The notes: generated from the letters alone by a model not told the origin. Shown: positions 17,476-25,106, counted from the stretch's first letter. The stretch: 37,497 nt of DNA from an uncultured Blautia sp. (GCA_934402155.1 CAKRTP010000003.1:1-37497); one strand, 5' to 3'. Numbers and translations: made by a program.

Positions 17476-18771
17476 TCACATTTTACTGCGCACCCAGCCG
17501 GCTGCCAGGAGAGAACCGGAGATCATCATAAGCCACCTCACAGGCTTCATGGGATCTCCGGTTTTTGGGTATGTGGAAACTGCTTTGCTCTGCGTCTCTG
17601 TTCCTGGTTTCTCTGCTCCTTCATCCTGTATATTTTCAGGTACGGCTGTCGGCGTTTCCTCATTTGTGTAAACCTCGATTTCGGCAGATGATATCACCTT
17701 TTTTTCTCCCGTTTCTGCTGTTGTCACAGTTACTTCATTTATAAGTTTCTGATTTTCCATTTTCTCCGGAAGTGTTACCTCCGCCAGAAGCCCCACAGAA
17801 CTTCCCGGTTCAATCTTTTCAATCCGTGCCTTTGTCCTGTCTTTATTCAAAATGATCCCTTCTGCCTCCAGGAATCTTACCGGAACATTTTCAAGCTGGA
17901 ACCGTTCTGTCGTTACAACAGAATGAAGAGTCCGCTCCCCTGTATTTCGTATGCAGATCTGAAAGATAATTTTATCTCCCGGTACGGCCATCGTCCGGTC
18001 AGCTGTCTTGGTAACCTGGAACTCAGCTTTCAGCGGAAGCACTTCTGTTTCTCTGATTTCTTCTGCTGTCAGAATCTGTTTTTCTCCTGTTTCTGTATTC
18101 TCATATTCAAGATTTCCCAGAAGATGCAGGCTGATCTTGCCTTCTATCTCCTCAGGAATCTGTACTGAAAGATAAAATTCTTTCTTTATCCCAGCTTCCA
18201 GAATCTCCAAATTCAACGTTTCACCCTGAATCTCTGCACCTTCCGATTCTTCCCAGACTCCCTTCAGCGAATTTTCCGGAAATGAAGCACTCAGCCTGAT
18301 ATTTCGAAGTGTACAGCTGCCTGTATTTTCTGCCACTACCGTATAAAGCAGTTCTTTTCCCGCCTTGATCTGCTCCTGCTCCGGAGTTATCCATATTTTA
18401 TATCCCGGTTTTTTCTCATTTTCCTCATTGTCTGTAAAAAGTGCCGTCTCTGCAGCCATCGAACATTCACTAAATTCCGATCTCTGTATATCTTCCGTGC
18501 TGCCGTCTGGTTCAGAATCCTCCTGCAGCTCCGGTATCTCTTCTGTTTCTACAATCACATCTGCTTCCAGATCATCTGTTTCTGAAATTTCTTCATTTTC
18601 TGTCTCGCTTTCATACTCCTCAGCAGTACTCACCGTCTCCTGTTCTGTTTCCTGTACAAAGTTTCCTGCCTCTGCACCCATAACCGGATTCCGGCTTCCC
18701 ATCATAAGAACACCTGCCATAATAAGGGCTGCACCTGCTGTTTTCCAGTTTTTCCATATTCTGTTTTTCAT
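17476..18771 (-). CDS. Sortase-anchored surface protein with DUF11-like repeats
   Basis: Predicted cell-wall-attached protein of unknown function. From the ATG at 18771 (AAGGAG 11 bp upstream) it has 431 residues; a GTG at 18783 overlaps the ribosome site and is less likely. A signal peptide covers about 1-33 (KNRIWKNWK, hydrophobic core, likely cut after MGAEA). A Glu-rich acidic region follows (about 35-110), then two Ig-like repeats of the DUF11 type (about 125-240 and 250-370), each with a 'NTG' strand typical of that family. The C-terminus has a sorting signal: YPKTG at about 401-405, a hydrophobic stretch, and a short basic tail RSKM. The first position is Tyr instead of the usual Leu. 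No sortase gene is in the window. The stop abuts that of thiC. Confidence 0.85.
   Translation of the reverse strand: MKNRIWKNWKTAGAALIMAGVLMMGSRNPVMGAEAGNFVQETEQETVSTAEEYESETENEEISETDDLEADVIVETEEIPELQEDSEPDGSTEDIQRSEFSECSMAAETALFTDNEENEKKPGYKIWITPEQEQIKAGKELLYTVVAENTGSCTLRNIRLSASFPENSLKGVWEESEGAEIQGETLNLEILEAGIKKEFYLSVQIPEEIEGKISLHLLGNLEYENTETGEKQILTAEEIRETEVLPLKAEFQVTKTADRTMAVPGDKIIFQICIRNTGERTLHSVVTTERFQLENVPVRFLEAEGIILNKDRTKARIEKIEPGSSVGLLAEVTLPEKMENQKLINEVTVTTAETGEKKVISSAEIEVYTNEETPTAVPENIQDEGAEKPGTETQSKAVSTYPKTGDPMKPVRWLMMISGSLLAAGWVRSKM
17514..17566 (+). terminator. Terminator of the thi operon, inside the convergent coding sequence
   Basis: AACCGGAGATC (17514-17524) pairs perfectly with GATCTCCGGTT (17553-17563), with a second inner stem AAGCC/GGCTT (17530-17534/17543-17547), and a run of T follows. 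It is 38 bp after the thiC stop and lies within the codons for the sorting signal of the surface protein on the other strand. Confidence 0.7.
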
Positions 18772-18797
18772 AAAAAATCCCACTCCTTTTTATTCTG

Positions 18798-18815
18798 CTT
18801 TACCTTGAGGTAAAG
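18798..18815 (-). repeat. Inverted repeat in the leader of the surface-protein gene
   Basis: CTTTACC and GGTAAAG flank a 4-bp centre, 27-44 bp before the ATG at 18771. It could be an operator or an mRNA leader hairpin. I could not identify a convincing promoter for this gene nearby, so I cannot tell which. Confidence 0.5.
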
Positions 18816-19216
18816 AGGATAGTCATAATCTGCTACCTGCTTTCGAACATGCTCACTTTGCACTTTTTATACAGCCATAGGCATCTCCCCTTCCTGTCAG
18901 GTTTCCCCGTCTTTTTCCGCTCCGAAACTCAGACAGAGTACCTCCTCAAATTGCTTAAAAATGGAATAATTTCGTCGAATGACGATCAGAAAAATGAATC
19001 TAAATGGAATTCCTGTGAAATGGAATCCCGACTTTATGAATGTAACATGTTTTCACCGGATATACAAGCTTATCACTGAATTATAAAATTTATTTAAAAT
19101 TTCTTTATAAAATTTCGTTTTCTTTTAGAATCCGTACACAGTTTGCACACATTTGTTTTTTATAATAGATTTTGGATAGATGAATAACCACTCTCTATCT
19201 CCCCCCTCAAAAAGTT

Positions 19217-19251
19217 AAGAAAAAGCCGCCCGTTGCAGGCGGCTTTTTCTT
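19217..19251 (+). terminator. Strong orphan intrinsic terminator
   Basis: A perfect 14-bp stem (19217-19230 with 19238-19251) around a 7-nt loop, with GC-rich top and TTTTTCTT tail. It can work on either strand. Both flanking genes point away from it, so it ends neither. A TATAAT at 19161-19166 without a good -35 could give a short plus-strand RNA of about 80 nt ending here. Confidence 0.85.
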
Positions 19252-19262
19252 ATGTCTTTATA

Positions 19263-19291
19263 TTGCAATTCTACGGTCATTCTTTTATAAT
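19263..19291 (+). promoter_or_regulatory. Sigma-A promoter of arcC
   Basis: TTGCAA (19263-19268), 17-bp spacer, TATAAT (19286-19291). The predicted leader is about 125 nt before the ATG at 19421, with GAGGA as ribosome binding site. Confidence 0.75.
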
Positions 19292-19420
19292 AAAGATAAT
19301 TTATTTCAGTCGAAAAGATATGTCGGCTTGTGCTGACCAGGATCAGGCACCGGATTTTACATGCATTCGACTTGAATTACACCAAGTTATACCAAAACTG
19401 AAAAGAAACGAGGAATCCAT

Positions 19421-20353
19421 ATGAGCGAAAAAACAGTAGTTGTTGCTCTTGGTCACAGAGCCCTTGGCACAACACTTCCGGAACAGAAAACAGCTACCAG
19501 AGAGGCTGCAAAAGCAATTGCTGATCTTGTTGAAGAAGGTACCCGTGTTGTCATTTCTCACAGCAACGGCCCGCAGGTTGGCATGATCCACACAGCAATG
19601 AACGAATTTGGCAAAACACATCCTGATTACACTTTTGCCCCGATGTCTGTCTGCTCTGCCATGAGCCAGGGTTATATTGGATACGATCTTCAGAATGCAA
19701 TTCGGGCAGAACTGCTCTCCCGAGGCATCTACAAACCAGTTGCTACTATTCTGACTCAGGTTGTCATTGATCCATATGATGATGCATTTGGCGAACCTGA
19801 GAAGGTTATCGGCCGTGTTCTTACCGCTGATGAAGCAGAAGCAGAGGAAGACAAGGGAAATTTCGTTACTGAAACTGCACCTGGTGAATATCGCCGTATC
19901 CTCGCTGCTCCGAAACCGCAGCGTATTGTTGAGATTGAAACTGTACGTGCGCTTACCAACGCAGAACAGGTTGTAATCGCAGCTGGCGGTGGTGGAATTC
20001 CTGTTATGGAGCAGGGCATCGATCTTCACGGTGCAAGTGCGATCATTGAGAAGGATTTTGCAAGCGGACTCCTTGCTGAGAGCCTGAATGCCGATACTCT
20101 TCTGATTCTCACCAGCGTCGAAAAAGTCAGTCTGAACAAAGATACTGATCATGAGTCTTACCTCGATACAATTTCTGCTGAAGAAGCTCAGAAATATATT
20201 GATGAAGGACAATTTGCTGCCGGCTCCATGCTTCCTAAGATCCAGGCTGGTCTTTCCTTCATCGGCAAAGGAGAAAACCGCCGCACGATCATCACTGATA
20301 TCGCCCATGCCAAAGACGGTTACAGAGAAAAGACAGGAACTATCCTCAAATAA
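19421..20353 (+). CDS. arcC: Carbamate kinase
   Basis: Makes ATP and carbamate from carbamoyl phosphate and ADP, normally the last step of arginine-deiminase, agmatine, allantoin or purine fermentation. The 310-residue length is standard. Family features are ALGHRAL at the N-terminus (normally ALGGNAL), SHSNGPQVG at about 46-54, PMSVCSAMSQGYIGYDL (about 85-101), AAGGGGIPV near 187 and IEKDFASGLLAESLNAD near 209. The substitution of GGNAL by GHRAL in the first glycine-rich loop is notable. The gene stands alone with its own promoter and terminator, without arginine deiminase or ornithine carbamoyltransferase beside it, so the source of carbamoyl phosphate is not shown here. Confidence 0.94.
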   Translation: MSEKTVVVALGHRALGTTLPEQKTATREAAKAIADLVEEGTRVVISHSNGPQVGMIHTAMNEFGKTHPDYTFAPMSVCSAMSQGYIGYDLQNAIRAELLSRGIYKPVATILTQVVIDPYDDAFGEPEKVIGRVLTADEAEAEEDKGNFVTETAPGEYRRILAAPKPQRIVEIETVRALTNAEQVVIAAGGGGIPVMEQGIDLHGASAIIEKDFASGLLAESLNADTLLILTSVEKVSLNKDTDHESYLDTISAEEAQKYIDEGQFAAGSMLPKIQAGLSFIGKGENRRTIITDIAHAKDGYREKTGTILK

Positions 20354-20408
20354 CCACTCACACTCTTTATCTCTTTGCGATATGTATTTAACTTCATAGT
20401 AATAATCC

Positions 20409-20438
20409 AAAAGCTGTCATGCCATTGGCAGCTTTTTT
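20409..20438 (+). terminator. Terminator of arcC
   Basis: AAAAGCTGTCA (20409-20419) pairs with TGGCAGCTTTT (20426-20436), 11 bp with one G-T wobble and a 6-nt loop, then T residues to 20438. It separates arcC from eutJ. Confidence 0.85.
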
Positions 20439-20481
20439 CATTCGTTTTTTCAACAATTTTCACAGTTTTATCCACCACCGA

Positions 20482-20510
20482 TTGTATTTTTCTGTCATTT
20501 CATATATAAT
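20482..20510 (+). promoter_or_regulatory. Sigma-A promoter of eutJ-like gene
   Basis: TTGTAT (20482-20487), 17-bp spacer, TATAAT (20505-20510). Transcription would begin near 20517; GGAG precedes the ATG at 20555 by 8 bp. Confidence 0.75.
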
Positions 20511-20554
20511 AGAGAATACGAAATTAATTCTTTCGCAGAAATGGAGTACCCAAA

Positions 20555-21394
20555 ATGGAACTGAAAAACAGAACTTTATCTAATTTTGCAGAACTGGTCC
20601 GTACCGGTGAATGCAAAAACTATCGTGGCAGACTCAAAGTCGGTGTTGACCTTGGTACTGCCAATACCGTCCTTGCCGTTGTAGACACCAACAATCGTCC
20701 TGTCGCAGGAGCTTCTGCACCTTCTCAGGCTATCCGCGACGGTGTGATTGTTAATTATTATGATTCTGTTCAGATCGTGACCCGACTGAAAGAACAACTC
20801 GAAGAAAAACTTGGAACAGAGCTCTCCTATGCTGCCGCTGCAATCCCTCCGGGAGTCTCTGAGGGAAGTACCAAAAGTATCGGCTATGTTCTTGAAGGAG
20901 CCGGTTTTGAAGTAACTAATATCGTAGATGAACCTACTGCTGCCGCTGCCATACTCAAGATCACAGATGGTGCAGTGGTTGATGTCGGCGGCGGCACCAC
21001 CGGTATCAGTATCCTCAAAAACGGTAAAGTCATCTACACTGACGACGAGGCGACCGGAGGAAGTCATATGACCATGACAGTTGCCGGTCATTACAGGATT
21101 CCTTATGAGGAAGCAGAAATCCTTAAAACCACTCCGGAAAAGGAAGACGAAATTTTCCCTGTGATCAAAGCAACCATCGAAAAAATGGCAACGATCACTG
21201 AAAGATTTCTCAATGGATATGAAGTTCCTGCCGTTTACGTCGTGGGAGGTTCTGCAAGCTTCAAAGAATTCACCACTGTGTTTGAGAAAAAACTCAAGCT
21301 TCCTGTTTACCGCCCGGTTCATCCTCTTCTTGTGACACCACTTGGCATTGCTTACTACTGTGAACTGCCTCCTGTATCACCAAAAAAGAACTAG
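20555..21394 (+). CDS. eutJ: EutJ-like Hsp70-fold protein, solitary
   Basis: Member of the actin/Hsp70 ATPase fold, closest in my recollection to EutJ of ethanolamine-utilisation operons, a presumed chaperone for microcompartment enzymes. The 279-residue protein carries the ATPase blocks: phosphate-1 VGVDLGTANT at 29-38, RDGVIVNYYDSV at 61-72, connect-1 DEPTAAA at 125-131, phosphate-2 VVDVGGGTTG at 141-150, DDEATGG at 163-169 and adenosine motif VVGGSASF near 229. It has only the nucleotide-binding domain, with no substrate-binding domain. It has its own promoter and terminator and no other eut or microcompartment gene near it in the window. Its role here is unknown; it may serve a microcompartment encoded elsewhere or have another duty. 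Confidence 0.88.
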   Translation: MELKNRTLSNFAELVRTGECKNYRGRLKVGVDLGTANTVLAVVDTNNRPVAGASAPSQAIRDGVIVNYYDSVQIVTRLKEQLEEKLGTELSYAAAAIPPGVSEGSTKSIGYVLEGAGFEVTNIVDEPTAAAAILKITDGAVVDVGGGTTGISILKNGKVIYTDDEATGGSHMTMTVAGHYRIPYEEAEILKTTPEKEDEIFPVIKATIEKMATITERFLNGYEVPAVYVVGGSASFKEFTTVFEKKLKLPVYRPVHPLLVTPLGIAYYCELPPVSPKKN

Positions 21395-21403
21395 CTCAGA
21401 TAC

Positions 21404-21449
21404 AAAAATAGTACAGACACAACATTTTTGTCGTGCCTGTACTATTTTT
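21404..21449. terminator. Bidirectional terminator between eutJ and nrdD
   Basis: A 13-bp stem AAAAATAGTACAG/CTGTACTATTTTT (21404-21416/21437-21449) extends inward with a mostly paired second segment around a T-rich loop. A/T tracts flank both sides, so it can end both convergent transcripts. Confidence 0.9.
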
Positions 21450-21467
21450 ATATAGTCTTATAACTTT

Positions 21468-23603
21468 TTACATGGATTTTCGTTCAGCGATCTCAGCCAT
21501 CTTCGCCTCATTCAGTCGTGTATCTCCATGAACGCGGCTGTAGGAAAGATATCCGTTCATACGATCGATCTTGGTCAGATTACGTGAACCACATACCGGA
21601 CACACATCCATTTCCAGTTCCTGATGACCACAGTCATCACAGTATGCCAGCGAAAGATTTACGCCCTCATAGTACCCCAGATCCATTGCACGGCGGATCA
21701 GTGTACGGATAGCATCTTTATTATAGCCGATCGGATAACGCACATATTGGATCTTGCCGCCATTACAGAGTTCCCAGAAGCGTCCCTCCAGATCCTGTTT
21801 TTCAATCGGAGTTACATCTTCTGTAACGTGACAGTGAAAACTGTTGCTGACATATGGTCTGTCAGAAACACCCTCCACAATTCCATACATCTTACGGAAC
21901 TGTTCAACCTGAAGACCACAGAGACTCTCTGCCGGTGTTCCATAAATTGCATAGAGATATCCGTCTTCCTGCTTAAACTGATTTACCTTGTCATTGATAT
22001 ATTTCAGAACTTCCAGTGCAAACTGTCCATCCTCACGGATAGATTTACCATTATAAAGTTCCTGAAGCTCATTCAGTGCAGTAATTCCAAAAGAAGCAGT
22101 CATCGGCTTGAGAAGCTTGCCGATTTTTTCATTCGGTTTAAGATGACCTCCATAAAATCCTCCCTCGCAGTACGCAAGCGGATTAGTAGATGCTCTCATC
22201 TGTCCAAGATATTCATAGGTACGAATATGAAGATTTCGAATCATCTGGAGATAAAAATCAAGAACTTCATAGAAATCTCTGCTCTCCGCTCTGGATTTTG
22301 CCAGGATCATCGGAAGATGAAGGCTGACAGCACCAATGTTAAAACGTCCCACAAATACCGGGCTGTCCTTCTCATCTGCCGGATACATACCGCCTCTCTC
22401 ATACCATGGACTCAGGAATGCACGGCATCCCATCGGACTTATGACCTTGCCGTACTGCTTGTACATGCTTGCGATATAACCCTTTCCTGTCAGTGAAAGC
22501 CAGTCCGGATACATCGTGTTTGCAGAACAGTCCACACCTTCTTCAAAAATATCTTCGCATGGCTTTCCAGGTCCATGAAGATTCTCATCATACAAAAATA
22601 CGATTTTCGGGAACAGAACCGGTTTCTTATGTCCTGCCTTGCCCTGACCGCCCTTGTGCACTTCAAGAAGAGAGATATTACACATCTTCTCAAACTGACC
22701 TGTACCAAGTCCAAGTGTTACTGTGACAAACGGATAGTCTCCTCTGGAAGATCCTACAGTATTCAGCTTGTACTCAATTCCCTGCCATCCCTGATCGAAA
22801 TCTCTTCTTACCTTGTCAAGTGCATATTCAATTGCTTTTTCTTCTCTGCCGCTCCAGCTTTCATCAGAGTATTTCATAAATTCACTGATATACTTGTCAT
22901 AACTTTTCTGTGCATATGGTCCGAGGATTTTGTCCACCTCCGGCACAGTGAATCCACCATACTGCTGTGCCGCCGTACTTAAGATGATATCTCCCATGAC
23001 ATCAAACGCGGTATCCAGTGTCTTCGGCTCATTGTACCAGACATTTCCCATCTCAAAACCACCGCTGAGCACAGCTCCGACATCAAACAGACAGCAGTTC
23101 ATCGTATCCAGTCTGGCTGACTGATCATGGATATAAATATATCCATCCTTACATGCCTGCAGTTCATTTCGGTTCATAAAAAATTTACGATATAATTCTT
23201 TGTTCAGTTCATTAAAGATCAGACTTCTCTTTGTCGCCACCAGCGCACTGTCTGTATTTGCATTACTCTTATCGCCGATATACCGGATTGCCTGGCTCTT
23301 GGTATAAACATCATCCATCATATGAATAAAATCCAGCTTATAGTTACGGTAATCACGATAACTCTTGGCAACTGCCGGATTCACCCGCTCCAGTGCGCCC
23401 TCAACAATATTATGCATCTCCTGGATCTCGATCTCATTCTTGCCCAGAGAGTCTGCGTGCTCCTGTGCGAACTGACAGATAAATTCCTTCTCTTCATCTG
23501 AAAATGTATAAAGAATACGTGCGGCAGATTTATTTACCGCCTTGACAATCTTCTGAGGATCAAATTCTTCTCTTGTACCATCTTTTTTGATTACATAGAT
23601 CAT
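21468..23603 (-). CDS. nrdD: Anaerobic ribonucleoside-triphosphate reductase (class III)
   Basis: Glycyl-radical enzyme that reduces ribonucleoside triphosphates to deoxyribonucleotides without oxygen. The ATG at 23603, with AGGAG upstream, gives 711 residues starting MIYVIKKDGTREEFD; an extension to 23684 is unlikely. An ATP-cone regulatory domain covers about 1-95, followed by the ten-stranded catalytic barrel. The C-terminal zinc site has Cys655, Cys658, Cys668 and Cys671, and the radical glycine is Gly684 in RMNGYLSY. The activating enzyme gene nrdG is not adjacent within the window, although it commonly lies next to nrdD. Two NrdR-like boxes overlap the promoter. Convergent with eutJ. 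Confidence 0.97.
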   Translation of the reverse strand: MIYVIKKDGTREEFDPQKIVKAVNKSAARILYTFSDEEKEFICQFAQEHADSLGKNEIEIQEMHNIVEGALERVNPAVAKSYRDYRNYKLDFIHMMDDVYTKSQAIRYIGDKSNANTDSALVATKRSLIFNELNKELYRKFFMNRNELQACKDGYIYIHDQSARLDTMNCCLFDVGAVLSGGFEMGNVWYNEPKTLDTAFDVMGDIILSTAAQQYGGFTVPEVDKILGPYAQKSYDKYISEFMKYSDESWSGREEKAIEYALDKVRRDFDQGWQGIEYKLNTVGSSRGDYPFVTVTLGLGTGQFEKMCNISLLEVHKGGQGKAGHKKPVLFPKIVFLYDENLHGPGKPCEDIFEEGVDCSANTMYPDWLSLTGKGYIASMYKQYGKVISPMGCRAFLSPWYERGGMYPADEKDSPVFVGRFNIGAVSLHLPMILAKSRAESRDFYEVLDFYLQMIRNLHIRTYEYLGQMRASTNPLAYCEGGFYGGHLKPNEKIGKLLKPMTASFGITALNELQELYNGKSIREDGQFALEVLKYINDKVNQFKQEDGYLYAIYGTPAESLCGLQVEQFRKMYGIVEGVSDRPYVSNSFHCHVTEDVTPIEKQDLEGRFWELCNGGKIQYVRYPIGYNKDAIRTLIRRAMDLGYYEGVNLSLAYCDDCGHQELEMDVCPVCGSRNLTKIDRMNGYLSYSRVHGDTRLNEAKMAEIAERKSM

Positions 23604-23693
23604 ATTCTTTGTCTCTCCTGTTTGCTGCAATTTCAAGGCCTTTCCAAAATGCTGTACACCTTGACGGACACAACATTTCCACACTCTCAGCCT

Positions 23694-23741
23694 TCCCCAT
23701 ATATAGTGTTACTTATGAGAGTATACCACAACATAATGTGA
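23694..23741. promoter_or_regulatory. Pair of NrdR boxes upstream of nrdD
   Basis: Two 16-bp sites, TCCCCATATATAGTGT (23694-23709) and CCACAACATAATGTGA (23726-23741), match the NrdR consensus acaCwAtATaTwGtgt at 13 and 12 of 16 positions by my count. They are separated by 16 bp, so they start 32 bp apart, about three helical turns, the usual tandem spacing for this repressor. One covers the promoter spacer and the other lies just downstream of the -10. Confidence 0.75.
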
Positions 23742-23748
23742 AATTAAA
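23720..23748 (-). promoter_or_regulatory. Promoter of nrdD
   Basis: On the minus strand, TTTAAT (23743-23748), 17-bp spacer and TATACT (23720-23725). The -35 is weak. The leader to the ATG at 23603 is about 110 nt. Confidence 0.55.
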
Positions 23749-23911
23749 GGGGAAATTTCATTTTTAATTGTCTGAAATCTCCCCTAGTTTTTGTTATGTT
23801 TTAAATACTTCTTATTTTAAAGTGCTGCCCGTCATCCCGCTCATAATGAAGCTGCTCTGACGGCAGCAACATACATTTTAATCTCATTTTAAAAATAATG
23901 CAAGGTTAAAA

Positions 23912-23940
23912 TTGCAATACAAAAAATATCTTGCTATAAT
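23912..23940 (+). promoter_or_regulatory. Sigma-A promoter of asnA
   Basis: TTGCAA (23912-23917), 17-bp spacer, TATAAT (23935-23940). The leader is only about 45 nt, too short for a T-box. Confidence 0.8.
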
Positions 23941-23992
23941 ATTCAGGAAAGTTGCATAATATTAAAAATCAGGAAAGGAAAAGCTATTTTTG

Positions 23993-25018
23993 ATGAAAAC
24001 CAAACCTATATTCAATCAAACCCAAATACCTGCCGGTTATCACTCAGATCTCAATCTGCATGATACTCAGGTTGCAATTAAAACTGTAAAAGACTTTTTC
24101 CAGCAGACACTGGCTCAGAAATTAAATCTTCTCCGTGTTTCCGCGCCTGTTTTTGTATCTCCTTCTTCCGGCCTTAACGACAACCTGAATGGTGTGGAGC
24201 GTCCGGTAAGTTTCGATATCAAAGGCCAGGATGAAAACGCTGAGATCGTACATTCTCTTGCAAAATGGAAACGCTACGCTCTCAAGAAATATGGTTTTTC
24301 TCATGGCGAAGGACTCTATACCGATATGATCGCTATCCGTCGTGATGAAGATCTCGACAACATCCATTCTGTCTATGTGGATCAGTGGGACTGGGAAAAG
24401 ATCATCTCCAAAGAAGAACGTACTATGGAAACTCTGATCAATACTGTACGTTCCATCTACAGCGTTCTCCGCAAAACAGAGAAATATATGGCTGTTCAGT
24501 ATGACTATATCGAAGAGATCCTTCCAAAAGAAATCGCTTTCGTTTCTACTCAGGAACTGGTTGATATGTATCCTGAGCTGACTCCAAAGGAAAGAGAATA
24601 CCAGATTGTCAAGGAGAAAGGTGCTGTTTTTCTTATGCAGGTTGGTAAGGTCTTATCCAACGGAGAGCGTCATGACGGACGTGCCCCGGACTACGATGAC
24701 TGGGAACTGAACGGAGATATTCTTGTATACTACCCTGTACTTGATATCGCTCTTGAACTTTCTTCCATGGGTATCCGCGTTGACGAGGAATCCCTTGACA
24801 CCCAGCTCACAGAAGCAGGATGTGACGACCGCAGAGAACTTCCGTTCCAGAAGGCAATCTTCAACAAAGAGCTTCCATACACGATCGGCGGTGGTATCGG
24901 CCAGTCCCGTATCTGTATGTTTTTCCTTCGTAAAGCCCATATCGGTGAAGTACATGTCTCTATCTGGCCTGAATCTATCCGCAGGGCAGCTGAGGAAAGT
25001 GGAGTAAATCTGCTGTAA
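23993..25018 (+). CDS. asnA: Aspartate-ammonia ligase (ammonia-dependent asparagine synthetase)
   Basis: Makes asparagine from aspartate, ammonia and ATP. The ATG at 23993, preceded by AGGAAAGG, gives 341 residues; a TTG three bases upstream is in frame but less likely. The protein has the class II aminoacyl-tRNA-synthetase fold: VSAPVFV and LNDNLNGVERPV near the N-terminus, HSLAKWKR at about 88-95, YTDMIAIRRDED (about 112-123), VYVDQWDWEK and the C-terminal motif 3 GGIGQSRICMFFLRKAHIGEV with the ATP-binding arginine. This is the normal length for AsnA. It is monocistronic. Typical of ammonia-rich gut settings. Confidence 0.96.
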   Translation: MKTKPIFNQTQIPAGYHSDLNLHDTQVAIKTVKDFFQQTLAQKLNLLRVSAPVFVSPSSGLNDNLNGVERPVSFDIKGQDENAEIVHSLAKWKRYALKKYGFSHGEGLYTDMIAIRRDEDLDNIHSVYVDQWDWEKIISKEERTMETLINTVRSIYSVLRKTEKYMAVQYDYIEEILPKEIAFVSTQELVDMYPELTPKEREYQIVKEKGAVFLMQVGKVLSNGERHDGRAPDYDDWELNGDILVYYPVLDIALELSSMGIRVDEESLDTQLTEAGCDDRRELPFQKAIFNKELPYTIGGGIGQSRICMFFLRKAHIGEVHVSIWPESIRRAAEESGVNLL

Positions 25019-25077
25019 AATATTTCTGTTTTCCAAAGTTTATAGTGATTTTTCACCAAATTTTAATATTTAAACAA

Positions 25078-25106
25078 TTGACATTCTGTACCTTACATAC
25101 TATCAT
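25078..25106 (+). promoter_or_regulatory. Promoter of the CBS-pair gene
   Basis: TTGACA (25078-25083, consensus), 17-bp spacer, TATCAT (25101-25106). The leader of about 115 nt before the GTG at 25228 has several short inverted repeats but no riboswitch that I recognise. Confidence 0.7.

Larger units (their letters stand above)
18772..19420. other. Long divergent intergenic region between surface-protein gene and arcC
   Basis: About 650 bp with no supportable gene. Besides the inverted repeat at 18798-18815 it holds an AT-rich stretch around 19080-19170, an intrinsic terminator at 19217-19251 and the arcC promoter at 19263-19291. The only open frame of note on the plus strand (18849-19079) has no ribosome site and no recognisable product. 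Confidence 0.7.
23604..23992. other. Divergent intergenic region nrdD / asnA
   Basis: About 390 bp holding the NrdR boxes and nrdD promoter on the left and the asnA promoter on the right. In between, an imperfect inverted repeat at 23823-23868 (TGCTGCC..GTCA with TGACGGCAGCA, one bulged C) has no clear T-tract on either strand; its function is unknown. No gene is seen. Confidence 0.7.

Noticed and set aside
18849-19079. Possible 76-residue gene in the divergent intergenic region
   Set aside because: No ribosome binding site, no promoter and no recognisable motif; codon use is not convincing.
23941-23992. T-box riboswitch for asnA
   Set aside because: The leader from the consensus promoter to the ATG is only about 45 nt and lacks the T-box sequence.
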